Shown here: positions 43,814 to 54,550 of the stretch, piece after piece
Numbering within the stretch: the first letter of the stretch is position 1
Layout of the letters: each line of letters begins with the position of its first letter
Source of the DNA: Amorphophallus konjac
Taxonomy: Eukaryota; Streptophyta; Magnoliopsida; Alismatales; Araceae
Reading direction: 5' to 3'
DNA length: 64,000 nucleotides
Assembly (NCBI GenBank): GCA_022559845.1
Contig: CM040127.1
Location: forward strand, 34,620,708 to 34,684,707
Notes under the pieces: model-generated
The model's input: the letters and a program-made list of their open reading frames with translations, nothing else
The model's database searches: none
Told to the model about the DNA's origin: nothing
Program-made: the position numbers and the translations under genes

Positions 43814-43851
43814 CCACGTGGCAGCATCCATACTTGCTTCAGCACACGTGT
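43814..43851. promoter_or_regulatory. Paired G-boxes in the 3' LTR of element J
   Basis: CCACGTGG (43814-43821) and ACACGTGT (43844-43851), both perfect palindromes with the CACGTG or ACGTGT core bound by plant bZIP/bHLH factors. They lie immediately beside the TGTAYAGACTT array. Confidence 0.6.
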
Positions 43852-43967
43852 CATCATCTGGTCAGGTCTTCTAGCCTCAGATCATGTGCCCTCCTTAAGC
43901 TTCACAGGCAGAGGCACCTGTCGGACAGACGAATAAGTCATCAGTTTATCAGGTTAAGTATAAACCC

Positions 43968-45463
43968 TGTACAGACTTTAATGAAGGCACTGCAGTGTGT
44001 AGACTTGCAATGTATATACTTAGCATGAAGACTGCCAGTCGATGTGTAGACTTGGCTGAAGCAATCTCTGAAGCAATGTTCAAACTTTGCTGAAGATAAT
44101 GCATGAGACGATGTTCAGACTTTGTGCAGTGTATGGACTTCATGCAATGCAATGCAGTCCAATGTACAGACTTCCTAAATGCTTCAAGACCATGCACATC
44201 AAATGTCTAGACTTCACAAGGTGAACGGCTGTACTGACTTCCTATGTGAAGACAGCCGCTGTACAGACTTGTTGAAGTGTGAAGGAGTTGAGTGTATAGA
44301 CTTCACGATGTGAAGACTTGCCAAAGATAGCAGGCCGATGTACAGACTTGAGCGAATCAAGGTCTGTATAGACTTGAAGATCATTCAGCAGCCAATGTAT
44401 AGACTTTCCAACAAAAAGGCTGTACAGACTTTGAAATTCAACGTAGGTAAAGGCTTCCAATGTATAGACTTAGAAGTTCACTGAAGGATGTACAGACTTG
44501 AAGCATAGAACGTGGGTAAAGATGCTACAGTCCAATGTATGGACTTAGCTTAGACAATGCATGAGACGAAAGCTCTGTACATACTTGTAAAGCCTGAAGC
44601 CCAATGTGATGTATAGACTTATGTGAGACGCTCAATGTACACACTTCAATTTCCAGTGTATAGACTTGCCTTAGACGCTAAATGAGACGGACGTTGTGCA
44701 GACTTGCTATGCCGTGCATGAACAGTGCAATGTATAGAGTTCATGTGCTGTGCAACCGGATGTATAGACTTGAGCTAAGCAAGCTACAGTGCCGTAGGAT
44801 GTACAGACTTCCTATATGAAGGCAATGGCTGTACAGACTTCACCTCGAGCTATCTACAGTGCATCAATGTGTGGACTTGAATGAAAGTGCATGCATTGTA
44901 TGGACTTGTATAGTGAACGATGTATAGACTTCATCAAGACACTGCATGAACAATATGATGCGATGTACAGGCTTGGGCTGTACAGAGTTCATGAACAAGT
45001 CAAGCTATGCATGAATAAGAGGACGATGTACAGACTTTCAACAAGACTCTGTACAGACTTAATATGATACACTGACAATGTACAGACATGATTCAAAGGC
45101 CAGTGTGAAGAGTTCATGATGTATAGACTTTCCAATCCTGAAGGCCAATGTGTGGACTTCAGGTGAAGACCAATGTACATACTTTGAATATGAAGACTCA
45201 TCGTGCAATGTTGTCTAGACTTAGAATGCAACGCATGAAGCAGTGAATAGACTCTGAGTGCAACCAATGTCCAGACTTGATGGTGTGCTGTGCAAACATG
45301 CTAAGATGCAATGTATAGACTTATGCGAGCATGCTGCAGCCATTGTACAGGCTTGTCAATGTATGGACTTTAAGTCCAATGCAAAGCAGCAATGTATAGA
45401 CTTTGGACTTCGCCATGCTTACACTAAGCGATGTACACACTTGCTGAACCCTGTATAGACTTA
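43968..45463. repeat. TGTAYAGACTT interspersed motif array, copy 1 (3' LTR of J)
   Basis: About 50 occurrences of an 11-13-bp motif (consensus WRTGTAYAGACTT) in 1.5 kb, all in the same orientation, spaced irregularly by about 20-45 bp with unrelated spacers. Exact forms TGTACAGACTT and TGTATAGACTT dominate; variants change one or two bases. The spacers are not repeats, so it is not a classical tandem repeat. Confidence 0.92.
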
Positions 45464-45804
45464 CAGAGTTGACGCTGCAGACTTGAGCATGATGTGTACA
45501 CACTCACAGCGTTGACGCTGCAGACTTGAGACACACTCACAGCGTTGACGTTGCATGAGACACTAAATAAGAGGACGGTCTGAGGGAGTCGACCCATCAA
45601 GGATATCAAACATGACACACTCATGCAATATCCACAGACTAAATCAGATATAACACACTCAAGCATTCTCCAGATAATATATCAGTCATATGCATTCATG
45701 TTGCTGTCATTCAATGTGATTTTCTTAGCAAAGCAATATGGTGACTCATTCATGTTGCTATCATTAAAACACCACATAATCATCAAAGCACAAGGGGCAC
45801 AACA

Positions 45805-45818
45805 ATCTCCCCCTTTTT
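45805..45818 (-). other. Polypurine tract of element J
   Basis: Minus-strand AAAAAGGGGGAGAT immediately precedes the 3' LTR start. Confidence 0.9.
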
Positions 45819-45856
45819 GATGATGGCAACATAATGAGTCACACTGACTCGTCAAA

Positions 45857-46026
45857 CTATTCTCCCCCTTTGACATAATCAAAAAGAGAATCACATTGAA
45901 GCAAATAACATACTGAATCACATTAAAATGAAGTTCTTACTTATGACAATGAAACAGCTCTCCCCCTATCAACATGCATGATTGACTACTCTCCCCTCAG
46001 AAGCAAATAAACCATAACTCCCCCTG
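45857..46026 (-). other. Additional polypurine tract copies of element J
   Basis: Minus-strand AGGGGGAGA-type tracts recur at about 45862-45872, 45957-45967, 45990-45999 and 46017-46025. Repeated polypurine tracts upstream of the 3' LTR are a described peculiarity of Sireviruses. Confidence 0.65.
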
Positions 46027-48344
46027 AAGTGCAGGATTGAACTCTGGTTATCCAATAAATCAATCTGAAATCAGCCATTACAAAGAATCTGAATTCTGGT
46101 GAAAAGACCACATATGCAAGAACAGGATGAACAGGTGGAAAGTCCACAGAACCAGAACTTATTGCAAAATAATATGGAAGATTCCAACAGTGTGGAGAGT
46201 AAAGTGATTGATGATAGAAGGGCAACAGTAGACAACAATCATCAGAAGACATCTCAATGAATAATCAGACTGAATCTGATCAGGCTATCTGGAAAATCTG
46301 ATCATGAGGGATTTTAATGCATACATCACTTCAATAAGTCTTAAGAAGAGTAGACTCTCTTATCATAAAGGGTTATGAAGTGGCAACTTAACCAATCTGA
46401 TTTAATTTTGATGTATACCAAATTTGTCAAATTAAACTCAATAATTATATCTGAATCCAAGTTTTAATAAAGGTGAACCAAATATTCAGAAAGTACTCAA
46501 AAACAATCAACTTTTATCTTACACACATGATCTCAATGACTCTTTCAAGAGTTACACAGATTAGTATTGATGTTAAACACCTTTTCCAAGAATATGAGTT
46601 GACAGACTTTTCAATATTTTTATTTGAAGCACATTATATTTTTCCTGAGCAATTTAAGTTGATCAACACCTTTTTACATGAGGCACAACAAGTCTTAGTT
46701 GAAGTGACCCAGTTACTCAGAGTGATAACTGTCATTGCCTCTCAACATTGAGACCAGAGTTAGCAATATAAGTGTCTTTTTGCATGAGGAGACACCTTGA
46801 TTAGAGGCCAGACTCCCCAGCTACTCAACACAATTTTGCCATTGCTCTGTCAGGTTTTGATAATAAATTTTCATCAGAGATAACTATGGCACTTCATGAC
46901 ATGAGTTACTTTATTTCATTGACAAGGAACCCAGTTTCTCGGTGACCAAGACATTGCTCTGAATTCACAATTTTTATTTAGTCAACATTCTTTCAAGTTA
47001 ATGTTTAACCACAGTACTCACTCTATGTATCTCTACCAAGGAGCCTTGATTTCAAATTTCCAGATATCAGATGAGAGAGTTTAAGGATTACATGACACAT
47101 GTGGTTAAAGTTTATTAAACCTTATCATTCAGATATTTTCAATTCATTTAATTACAAATCTGAGAATACATTAATCTTATATCAGTCTGGTTCAGTGGTA
47201 ATTCTTAAACCTATATGATAGGAGTTTCTACAAAATTCTCAGACTGACTTGCATAACATGCAGCTTAAGTTCCTCAGACCAGATCAGTAAATTTAGCTGA
47301 CCAACAACTCAATAATGGAGCCAAAATAGTCACACCAGCTAAGAGGTATATGAATAAAGAGTACAAGCTGGTGGAGGAGTCAATCAGCAAGAGAAAAATA
47401 TTTCAGAAGGGTGTACATCAACACACAGTGGCTGAGTCTGGAATTCAGACAGATCAGCTGACAGATAGTATCATGAAGGGAGTTGAAAGAAACTCTTCTT
47501 TAACAGCTCAACAAATAGAAGGCAGAATCCTTTTTCAAGAGAGAAAAATATGATATCAGATGAGAGTTGATCAGTTATTAGACAAGAGGTGTTCAAGATG
47601 TGACAATCAAAACATAAATGCTCCCCCTGTCTAGATGCAATGAAATTTCTTTTTATATGCAATGAATCATTTCTTTTCATATTTAATTTTCTTCAAATTG
47701 ATGATATGCAGTACACTATTCTATATGAAAACTAGACCCATGGTACTGGGCGGATGACTTGGTCCAAGGACCACCTCACACATGGCAGTAGCATCAAGAC
47801 ATACTCCATCTGCCCTTCAGCACTATTCCATTTAATATACCATGATGCCCATGAATGACAATTGCAGTGCCAATGCAGTTCTATATGTAGACAGTTACTT
47901 CTTTTGGAGTTTTCAGTATGATGATGCGCAATGCATTCACTATATGTATGCATATGCAATTTCAGACAATCATCAATATGCAAATCATGTATGAGAAGAA
48001 TTCAGAAAATCTAAACCTGACAATGCTGAACATGAAAGAATGTGCAAAACACAGCTTTAAAAATCAGATTTAACATGCTATGCAGAATGTTTACTCAAAC
48101 ATCAGAACATTCTTTATTCCAATAGCATCATGAGAGAGCAATCAACTTTTCAAGATAGATCAATTTAGCATAGACAGGTCATTATGATATGCATTCATTT
48201 CAAACAAGCACTTTTTCAGATAATGAAACATAAGCAGTGTTCAGAACTGACCTGATAAGTAGAATCCTGGGGTTATCCCTTTTTGAGTGCCTTGGCTAAA
48301 TCAACCCCTTTTATTCATTTCCAAGGCACACCTGCAAAGATTAA
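46027..48344 (-). other. Non-coding interior of element J where pol would be
   Basis: About 2.3 kb of AT-rich sequence. I looked for integrase, RT and RNase H motifs in all frames and found none. The small frames are short and unrelated to retroelement proteins. It probably derives from the 3' untranslated part of the parent element. Confidence 0.6.
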
Positions 48345-51008
48345 TCATTTTGAACCTGCAGGAAGCCAAGAAGTCTTGGGTCCTGAATTACCCCTATCAG
48401 GTGTTCTAAACAGTCTTCTAGCAGTATGATCATCAAGTTCCATCAGATAATAGTCAAACATGGAATGTCCAAATTTTCCACAGTAGTAACATGAAGCCAC
48501 AAAATTTTTGTTTTTATTATTCATGTTAGCAGAAACATGATGCCCATGTGCATGCGCATGAGTATGAAAATTATGTGTATGAGCATGATTGTTTCATTTA
48601 TTAACATGAAAATTTTCTTTTCTGTAATCAGCCATCCAACAGTTGGCAGCTTTGTGGCCTAGCTTACCACATTCAAAACATGCAAAGTTTTTCCTTTTAT
48701 TACTCAAGTTATTTCTTGCAGAATCATAGAAAGCAGGGAATTTTACAGATTTAGAGTTCAACCTATTTCCCTGAGCATGCCAGCAGTCTTTGACTGCATG
48801 CCCATACTTTCCACATTCAAAGCATTTAAAATGCTTGCTTCTTGATTCATTTTTACCCCAATGATTTCCTGACCAGCACTCATTAGCCTTATGTCCAGAC
48901 TTGTTGCAAGTGAAACAAATGATCTGCTGGCCTGAAGTAGATCTATATCTATGTGGGTCATGAGCATGTGTGAAAGATCTAATATTCACATTATTGTCTT
49001 CCTTCAGTTTAAAACATGCATTCATTAGATGACCGTGCCTACCACAGTAATAACAAGATGCATCAAATTTCTTAGTGGCATGGTTTCTATCAAATAATTT
49101 CCTTGAATGCATTGTTTCATTTGCATGCTCATCTTCTTTTAATATTCTGCAATCATCCATGATATGCCCTACCTTGCCACAATAATAACATGAGAATTCC
49201 TTCTCAGATGCATGTGAGTGAGTGGATGAATTGTGAGTGACATGCGTCAATCTATCAGACTCCACACTGCTAGCAGAATTCACAACACATGCAGGGACAA
49301 TTTTGACTTTATTCATTTGACCATTCTTTTTCAATTTATTACCCCCTTTCACAATTTTCGTCTGTTTTTCATTTTTCTGAGCTTTGAACTGAAATACAGA
49401 TGTTGAAGGTGATTTCTGATTTTCATTTTATTTTGGGGATTGATGTGAAGTACCAGCTACATCTGAGCTTTGCACAAAGGTGGCATATAGCTGGCTTTTA
49501 GTGATTTCCTTAACATCAGAAGTGCAATCTGTTCCCCCTTTTGAATTCTTATCCTCACTTTTCACAACAGTTTTTATTTTTCTTTCAGTTTTTGCAAACT
49601 TGGATGCTGAGTTTTTCAGATCATGAATTTTATTTTCCAATGATGCTATATGAAGCTCATAACTAGCTATCTCTTGTTCGCTGCAATTGACACATTCACT
49701 TAAGACTTTATTTGCAGTTTTGTACTTCTCAATTTCTTGTTCTAGACTGATCACCCTTTGTGATTCTCCATCACAAGTGAATTTTCCCTTTTTTAATGTG
49801 AGAAGTGTTTCAGATAAGCCATTGTTTAAGCACTTTAATTTTTCAATTTCAGCTTTCAGTTCAGTGTTTTCCTTCTCAAATTTTTGAGGTTGAGCTTCCT
49901 TGAAAACAGATTTCTCTTTTTCGATAGTCAGAAACCTCTGTGAGAAAACAGTATTTAAAACCATCAGTTTTTTGTTTTGTTCCTTCAATTCTTTGTTCTC
50001 TTCAGATAGCTTCATGACTTTTTCATTACATTTTCCATTTCCAGACATGATCTCCAATTTTTCAATTAGTTCATCTTCTCTTTCTTCCACCTTAATTTTC
50101 TCAGCAAGCAGATTTCTGTGATCCTCTTTAAGGATGGCAATTTGTTTCTTCATCCATTCATTCTCATTATAGAGATCTTCATTACGTTCTCTTAAAGCTG
50201 AGCACATATCACAGTTTGACTCTACAGAAGAGATATGCATGACTTCCTTATTGATTTTCTTTATTTCAGCTTCAAGATTTTTATTCTTCGACTGAATTTC
50301 TACATTCTCAGCTTTTGATTTCTTCAGATCAACCTTAATCCTTTCCAACTCTTCTAGATTCATCAAATGTTCATTAGTTTTCAGTTTCAGCTGACTTTCT
50401 AATTCAGAGATTTTATTGAAACCTTCTTGGTTTTCCTTTTTCAATAGGCACATTTGTTTCATATTCATGTGATTCTCTGAAAGACATTTATCATATAATT
50501 CATTTATCTTCGGGCACTTTTCACATGATGAATTAGAATCACATTTCTCAATTTTCTTTTTCAACCTTTTATTCTCAGATTTCAATTTCTTGGATACAGT
50601 TAACAAATCTTCATACATCACTATCAATTCATCAAAAGAGTATCCATCTGATTCGGAGCTTACCTGAGATGAGGTCTCATCATCATCATTTCTCCGATCA
50701 GCCATCAAGCATTTGTTGTGGTTCCTGGTGAGCTTTAGTTTCTCCAAAATTTCTTTGGCAGACCTGCAAGATGAAATACATGAGATTAGATCTCTGTCAA
50801 TTGATTCTTTCATTAAAACTAATGCTCTAGTATTGACAGAATCTCTCAATTTATCCTTCTCACTCCATCTAGATTTATCTTTTGATAAGTTGTATGGACC
50901 GAGAGTCATTACCTTCCAGAGATTAGGATCAGTTGATTTTACATACCGATGAAACTTGTCTATCCAATAATCAAACTCATTACCTCTGAATATCGGAGGA
51001 TTAGCCAT
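48345..51008 (-). pseudogene. Gag of element J: long coiled coil and six zinc knuckles (two internal stops)
   Basis: Likely start MANPPIFRGNEFDYWI at 51008. The first 100 residues are a UBN2-type copia gag domain, apparently short (ALVLMKESIDRDLI, CRSAKEILEKLKL). About 350 residues of heptad-rich coiled coil follow, with C-x2-C pairs at intervals (CEKC, CDMC, CVNC). A basic linker leads to a TAA at 49428-49430. The same frame continues with five CCHC knuckles (CYYCGKVGHIMDDC, CYYCGRHGHLMNAC, CFTCNKSGHKANEC, CFECGKYGHAVKDC, CFECGKLGHKAANC), then a TGA at 48594-48596. A His-rich stretch follows, then a sixth, degenerate knuckle (CYYCGKFGHSMFDY) and GPKTSWLPAG before the final TGA at 48345. It would bind RNA and build particles; the coiled coil suggests oligomerisation or a host partner. 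Confidence 0.85.
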
Positions 51009-51190
51009 CAAAACAGATAACAAACAGATTCAAAGCACAAAACAGTCGACAAGAAAAACACCACAACCAGATAAGCAAAACACTGCACTAACTCAGTGAT
51101 GCTAAACAACGAGCAGAAGAAGCCCACTCTGAAATGCACCAAACAGAAATGCAGGATCTGCTGCGGATTGTTAGATCCTATGCACAGCAA

Positions 51191-51205
51191 CCCGCTCTGA
51201 TACCA
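51191..51205 (-). other. Primer-binding site of element J (tRNA-iMet type)
   Basis: Minus-strand TGGTATCAGAGCGGG, two bases inside the 5' LTR end. Confidence 0.92.
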
Positions 51206-52026
51206 AGTGTTGGGTTCGGTGCTATGATTCAGAGGGGGGGTTGAATGGATCTCCCTTTAAAACTTCGCCCAGTTTTAAAATCTAATGCTCACTAAAATTG
51301 CTAGTTCGCTAACTAGACAAACTTGAAAGCTAATAAGCAATTGCGGAATTAAACAAACACACAATGAGCAATCAAAGCAAAGCGCACCTAAGCATTCATC
51401 TAGCGCCAATCAGATAGAAGAAATTAAACCACTGCACAATGGGTTTTTAGGTGGTTCAGTCCTGCAGACCTACGTCCACCCCACACTCAAACCGAGTGTG
51501 GATTCCGCTGACTCACAGCTTGAACAGCTGGGCATCACAGCTTGCCATACAACCGCTGGGCATCATAGCTTGCCGTCCAGTGGAATCCACCACTGCAACC
51601 GCTGACTAACAGCTTGAAGGAATGTATGAAAGGAAAACGAAAATGGGAAACAAACAGCAATCGGAAGGCTGTAAACAATGAAGCACAATGTGGCTCTTAA
51701 AGAGCTGACTGGAGTGGATCTGATCCAACTTCCAGTAGGAACGATCTTCTCTGATCTTCTCTTCTCTCTCTCTTCCTTCTTCTTCTTTTCACACTCTGCT
51801 CGAGCTCCCTATCTCTTTCCTTTTCTTCTTTCTCTTCTGCTTCTTCTCTCTTTTTCTTCTCTCTGTCTGGATCGTGGTGGCTCTCTGCTGCTACAGCATT
51901 CTCTGCTCAAGCTTCGCCTCTTGAATCTCGATCCTCCTTCTTATGTGGAAGAAGGCTTCCTTATGTACGCAGCAGCAGCAGCACCTGGGCGCGTGTTCTC
52001 CACAGTTCCCGCCCAAATATTTTGGA

Positions 52027-52064
52027 CCACGTGGCAGCATCCAGACTTGCTTCAGCACACGTGT
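52027..52064. promoter_or_regulatory. Paired G-boxes in the 5' LTR of element J
   Basis: CCACGTGG (52027-52034) and ACACGTGT (52057-52064), the same pair as in the 3' LTR, between the motif array (upstream in element sense) and gag. They are plausible promoter-proximal sites. Confidence 0.6.
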
Positions 52065-52180
52065 CATCATCTGGTCAGGTCTTCCAGCCTCAGATCCCGT
52101 GCCCTCCTTAAGCTTCATGAGCAGAGGCACCTGTCGGACAGACGAATAAGTCATCAGTTTATCAGGTTAAGTATAAACCC

Positions 52181-53685
52181 TGTACATACTTTAATGAAGG
52201 CACTGCAGTGTGTAGACTTGCAATGTATATACTTAGCATGAAGACTGCCAGTCGATGTATAGACTTGGCTGAAGCAATGTTCAGACTTTGCTGAAGATAA
52301 TGCATGAGGCGATGTTCAGACTTTGTGCAGTGTATGGACTTCATGCAATGCAATGCAGTCCAATGTACATACTTCCTAAATGCTTCAAGACCATGCACAT
52401 CAAATGTCTAGACTTCACAAGGTGAACGGCTGTACTGACTTCCTATGTGAAGACAGCCGCTGTACAGACTTGTTGAAGTGTGAAGGAGTTGAGTGTATAG
52501 ACTTCACGATGTGAAGACTTGCCAAAGATAGCAGGCCGATGTACAGACTTGAGCGAATCAAGGTCTGTATAGACTTGAAGATCATTCAGCAGCCAATGTA
52601 TAGACTTTCCAACGAAAAGGCTGTACAGACTTTGAAATTCAACGTAGGTAAAGGCTTCCAATGTATAGACTTCGAAGTTCACTGAAGGATGTACAGACTT
52701 GAAGCATAGAACGTGGGTAAAGATGCTACAGTACAATGTATGGACTTAGCTTAGACAATGCATGAGACGAAAGCTCTGTACAGACTTGTAAAGCCTGAAG
52801 CCCAATGTGATGTATAGACTTACGTGAGACGCTCAATGTACACACTTCAATTTCCAGTGTATAGACTTCAATTTCCAGTGTATAGACTTGCCTTAGAAGC
52901 TAAATGAGACGGACGTTGTGCAGACTTGCTGTGCCGTGCATGAACAGTGCAATGTATAGAGTTCATGTGATGTGCAAACGGATGTATAGACTTGAGCTAA
53001 GCAAGCTACAGTGCCGTAGGATGTACATACTTTCTATATGAAGGCAATGGCTGTACAGACTTCACCTCGAGCTATCTACAGTGCATCAATGTGTGGACTT
53101 GAATGAAAGTGCATGCATTGTATGGACTTGTACAGTGAACGATGTATAGACTTCACCAAGACACTGCATGAACAATATGATGCGATGTACAGGCTTGGGC
53201 TGTACAGAGTTCATGAACAATGCAAGCTATGCATGAATAAGAGGACGATGTACAGACTTTCAACAAGACTCTGTACAGACTTAATATGGTACACTGACAA
53301 TGTACAGACATGATTCAAAGGCCAGTGTGAAGACTTCACGATGTATAGACTTTCCAATCCTGAAGGCCAATGTGTGGACTTCAGGTGAAGACCAATGTAC
53401 ATACTTTGAATATGAAGACTCATCGTGCAATGTTGTCTAGACTTAGAATGCAACGCATGAAGCAGTGAATAGACTCTGAGTGCAACCAATGTCCAGACTT
53501 GATGGTGTGCTGTGCAAACATGCTAAGATGCAATGTATAGACTTATGCGAGCATGCTACAGTCATTGTACAGGCTTGTCAATGTATGGACTTTAAGTCCA
53601 ATGCAAAGCAGCAATGTATAGACTTTGGACTTCGCCATGCTTACACTAAGCGATGTACACACTTGCTGAACCACTGTATAGACTT
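52181..53685. repeat. TGTAYAGACTT interspersed motif array, copy 2 (5' LTR of J)
   Basis: Counterpart of the array at 43968-45463, with about 50 motif copies in the same order. Some copies differ in the motif between the two LTRs, for example TGTACAGACTT in one and TGTACATACTT in the other. In element sense the motif reads AAGTCTRTACA and sits upstream of the G-boxes. Confidence 0.92.
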
Positions 53686-54071
53686 ACAGAGTTGACGCTG
53701 CAGACTTGAGAATGATGTGTACACACTCACAGCGTTGACACTGCAGACTTGAGAATGCTGTGTACACACTCACAGCGTTGACGCTGCAGACTTGAGACAC
53801 ACTCACAGCGTTGACGCTGCATGATACACTAAATAAGATGGACAGTCTGAGGGAGTCGACCCATCAAGGATATCAAACATGGCGCACTCATGCAATCTCC
53901 ACAGACTAAATCAGATATAACACACTCAAGCATTCTCCAGATAATATATCAGTCATATGCATTCACGTTGCTGTCATTCAATGTGATTTTCTTAGCAAAG
54001 CAATATGGTGACTCATTCATGTTGCTATCATTAAAACACCACATAATCATCAAAGCACAAGGGGCACAACA

Positions 54072-54076
54072 CTTAA
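54072..54076. other. Target-site duplication of element J, right copy (CTTAA)
   Basis: CTTAA directly after GGCACAACA. It proves that J is a complete, unrearranged insertion. Confidence 0.92.
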
Positions 54077-54550
54077 CACCTCTACTAGTCTTCCCATCTC
54101 GATCCCTAAGAGATAAGCTAATAAAAATCTAATCTTTTTGCTTGTTCTTCCTCTCACGGAATCAGCAGGGTGTGACGGTCCAGTCCTGATGCGTCACATG
54201 CATGTGGCGCTCGCTCAATAGACCGTTACATTCAACGTGTGCAGAGTTTCGAATTAATAAAACTATTTATTCGTTTTATCTACATAATTATCTATAAAAA
54301 TAGTATTTATCCTTAAAATTCGTGAATAGGCTAAATAACCTTCTAGAATATGGGCCAAACTTAATGGGCTTAGTCTATGAACCTATTGAGTTTCAATTAA
54401 ATAGGCTAGGTTACTTGTTTACCATATTTGGGTCTTATAACCCATTTATTAATTCAATAATATATTTATTGATTTATTTAGCCCTTATAAATCTCAAAAA
54501 ATTCCATAAATAATCCAAAAATTATTATATATAAATTCTAGGGCCTTACA

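Larger units (their letters stand above)
42996..45804 (-). repeat. 3' LTR of element J (2.8 kb)
   Basis: Plus-strand TGTTGGGTTCGGTGC to GGGGCACAACA. It contains the TGTAYAGACTT array (43968-45463), G-boxes at 43814-43821 and 43844-43851, and a C/T-rich tract near 43540-43660. A 187-codon plus-strand frame (43465-44028) is antisense to the element and matches no family I recognise. Confidence 0.93.
42996..54071 (-). mobile_element. Element J: complete non-autonomous gag-only LTR retrotransposon, probably Sirevirus-like copia
   Basis: An 11.1 kb element, minus strand: 5' LTR 51208-54071, primer-binding site, gag region to 48345, about 2.3 kb of non-coding sequence, repeated polypurine tracts, 3' LTR 42996-45804, all inside a perfect 5-bp duplication CTTAA. 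No protease, integrase, RT or RNase H is present, so it must be moved in trans. Gag with coiled coil and many zinc knuckles, an end motif resembling Sirevirus GPK-x-x-W-(V/L)P, and multiple polypurine tracts all point to the Sirevirus branch; that placement is inference. Gag-only elements of this kind have been called TR-GAG or LARD-like. The LTRs differ by a few percent by eye, so the insertion is moderately young. Confidence 0.9.
51208..54071 (-). repeat. 5' LTR of element J (2.9 kb)
   Basis: Same ends as the 3' copy (TGTTGGGTTCGG...GGGGCACAACA). Differences are scattered transitions and small indels, with an extra unit near 52860-52885 and an extra TGTACACACTCACAGCGTTG unit near 53760. The motif array, G-boxes (52027-52034, 52057-52064) and C/T-rich tract are all conserved. 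Confidence 0.93.
40167..54550 (-). mobile_element. Element I: long LTR (about 3.3 kb net), split by element J
   Basis: Plus-strand ends TGTCACGCCCCGAGC (40167) and CTAGGGCCTTACA (54550) resemble the ends of LTR A. LTR sequence occupies 40167-42995 and 54077-54550; element J and its duplication lie between. A minus-strand TATA box (CTTATAAATAGG type) is near 42908-42919, as in LTR A. CGGT-type hairpins recur at 41330-41500, 42010-42200 and 54165-54240. No primer-binding site or polypurine tract flanks it, so it is read as a solo LTR. The flanks ACTTT and CCCTA do not match, so no target duplication supports this. Confidence 0.65.

Noticed and set aside
43465..44028. 187-codon plus-strand frame present in both LTRs of element J (also 51678-52241).
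   Set aside because: It is antisense to the element, rich in low-complexity Ser/Phe/Leu from the C/T tract, and its preservation in both LTRs follows from their recent common origin.
43968..45463. The TGTAYAGACTT array as a CRISPR-like array.
   Set aside because: The unit is only 11-13 bp, degenerate and irregularly spaced, in a plant LTR without cas genes. Both LTRs carry the same spacers.
46473..46751. 92-codon plus-strand frame in the interior of element J as a pol or env remnant.
   Set aside because: No retroelement motif, opposite strand to gag, and ordinary length for AT-rich non-coding DNA.
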